Source: Promethearchaeota archaeon (GTDB lineage: Archaea; Asgardarchaeota; Lokiarchaeia; Sigyniarchaeales; SOKP01). From it: a DNA stretch of 5,411 nt. The position numbers and the translations under genes were made by a program. This document shows positions 5,269 to 5,411 of this stretch, piece after piece. Each line of letters begins with the position of its first letter. The stretch's first letter is position 1. The notes beneath the pieces were generated by a model. That model did no database searches, had not been told where the DNA came from, and saw only the letters and a program-made list of their open reading frames with translations. The stretch is from positions 1 through 5,411 of the forward strand of contig JAEORV010000147.1 of NCBI GenBank assembly GCA_016840695.1, read 5' to 3'.

Positions 5269-5285
5269 ATAAAATTAAGCACGAT

Positions 5286-5297
5286 AAAAATAAAATT
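5286..5297 (-). terminator. Possible T-run terminator after rpl34e
   Basis: The - strand reads two short T runs (TTTT-A-TTTTT, 5295-5286) about 45 nt after the rpl34e stop, with another five-T run at 5315-5311. These could end the rpl34e transcript before cmk. Interrupted runs in AT-rich DNA make this uncertain. Confidence 0.3.
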
Positions 5298-5341
5298 GCA
5301 TCATTATTATAAAAAGTTGATGGAAATAATTGCAAGAAGTA

Positions 5342-5411
5342 CTATTGATTATATACCGATTCTTTAATCAAGTTTTGAAGGCATTTAGCACAGTACCTAC
5401 CACTTTCTATC
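5342..5411 (-). CDS. rpl34e: Large ribosomal subunit protein L34e (eL34), C-terminal fragment
   Basis: Only the last 22 codons are in the window, ending at a TAG at 5344-5342; the gene continues past the right edge. The visible residues include GRYCAKCLQNLIKESV, which matches the L34e C-terminal signature: a CxxC zinc-knuckle half, then Leu and an amphipathic IKE helix. L34e is a small zinc-ribbon protein of the archaeal and eukaryotic large ribosomal subunit. It sits directly upstream of cmk and rpl14e on the same strand, the usual archaeal order, and this makes the short fragment identifiable. The first CxxC pair would lie outside the window. Confidence 0.8.
   Translation of the reverse strand, partial: IESGRYCAKCLQNLIKESVYNQ

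Noticed and set aside
1..5411. CRISPR array, insertion sequence or phage-like genes
   Set aside because: No regularly spaced repeats, transposase or terminal inverted repeats are visible; the window is core chromosomal housekeeping DNA.

Overview
This is an archaeal chromosome segment. The evidence is SecY of the Sec61 alpha type, an EMC3/TMCO1-family (DUF106) membrane protein, ribosomal proteins L14e and L34e, archaeal-type cytidylate kinase, an intron-containing tRNA without an encoded CCA, TATA boxes and T-run terminators. The intergenic DNA is AT-rich. A tRNA with an extra intron outside the anticodon loop is commonest in the TACK and related (possibly Asgard) lineages, but the sequence alone does not settle the phylum.

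Layout. On the + strand, secY runs off the left edge (1-1392) and is followed by the EMC3-like gene (1494-2105), which has its own TATA box placed for a leaderless mRNA. A short convergent gap (2106-2176) separates it from leuA on the - strand (2177-3793). Then comes 351 bp without a convincing gene (3794-4144), holding the leuA promoter region and the tRNA terminator. Right of it, all on the - strand, lie tRNA-Ser(GGA) (4145-4280), rpl14e (4288-4560), cmk (4688-5236) and the last 22 codons of rpl34e (5342-5411).

The main find is the tRNA-Ser(GGA) gene. Read continuously it looks like a broken tRNA with no matching acceptor stem. Removing a 22-nt intron at 37/38 and a 31-nt intron in the T loop at 59/60 gives a fully paired 83-nt class II tRNA with a 7/7 acceptor stem, a 5/5 anticodon stem, a 5/5 T stem and loop TTCGAAT. 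The T-loop intron sits in a textbook bulge-helix-bulge. The near-direct repeat flanking it suggests an origin by local duplication, helped by the self-complementary TTCGAA of the T loop. The tRNA starts only 7 nt after the rpl14e stop, so it is probably cut from the rpl14e transcript.

Functionally, secY and the EMC3-like gene belong to membrane protein insertion. rpl34e, cmk, rpl14e and the tRNA belong to translation and nucleotide supply. leuA is a leucine biosynthesis gene lying between the two groups. Compared with the archaeal order secY-adk-EMC3-rpl34e-cmk-rpl14e-cbf5, the block rpl34e-cmk-rpl14e is inverted, adk is missing after secY, and leuA plus the tRNA sit where cbf5 or the junction would be.
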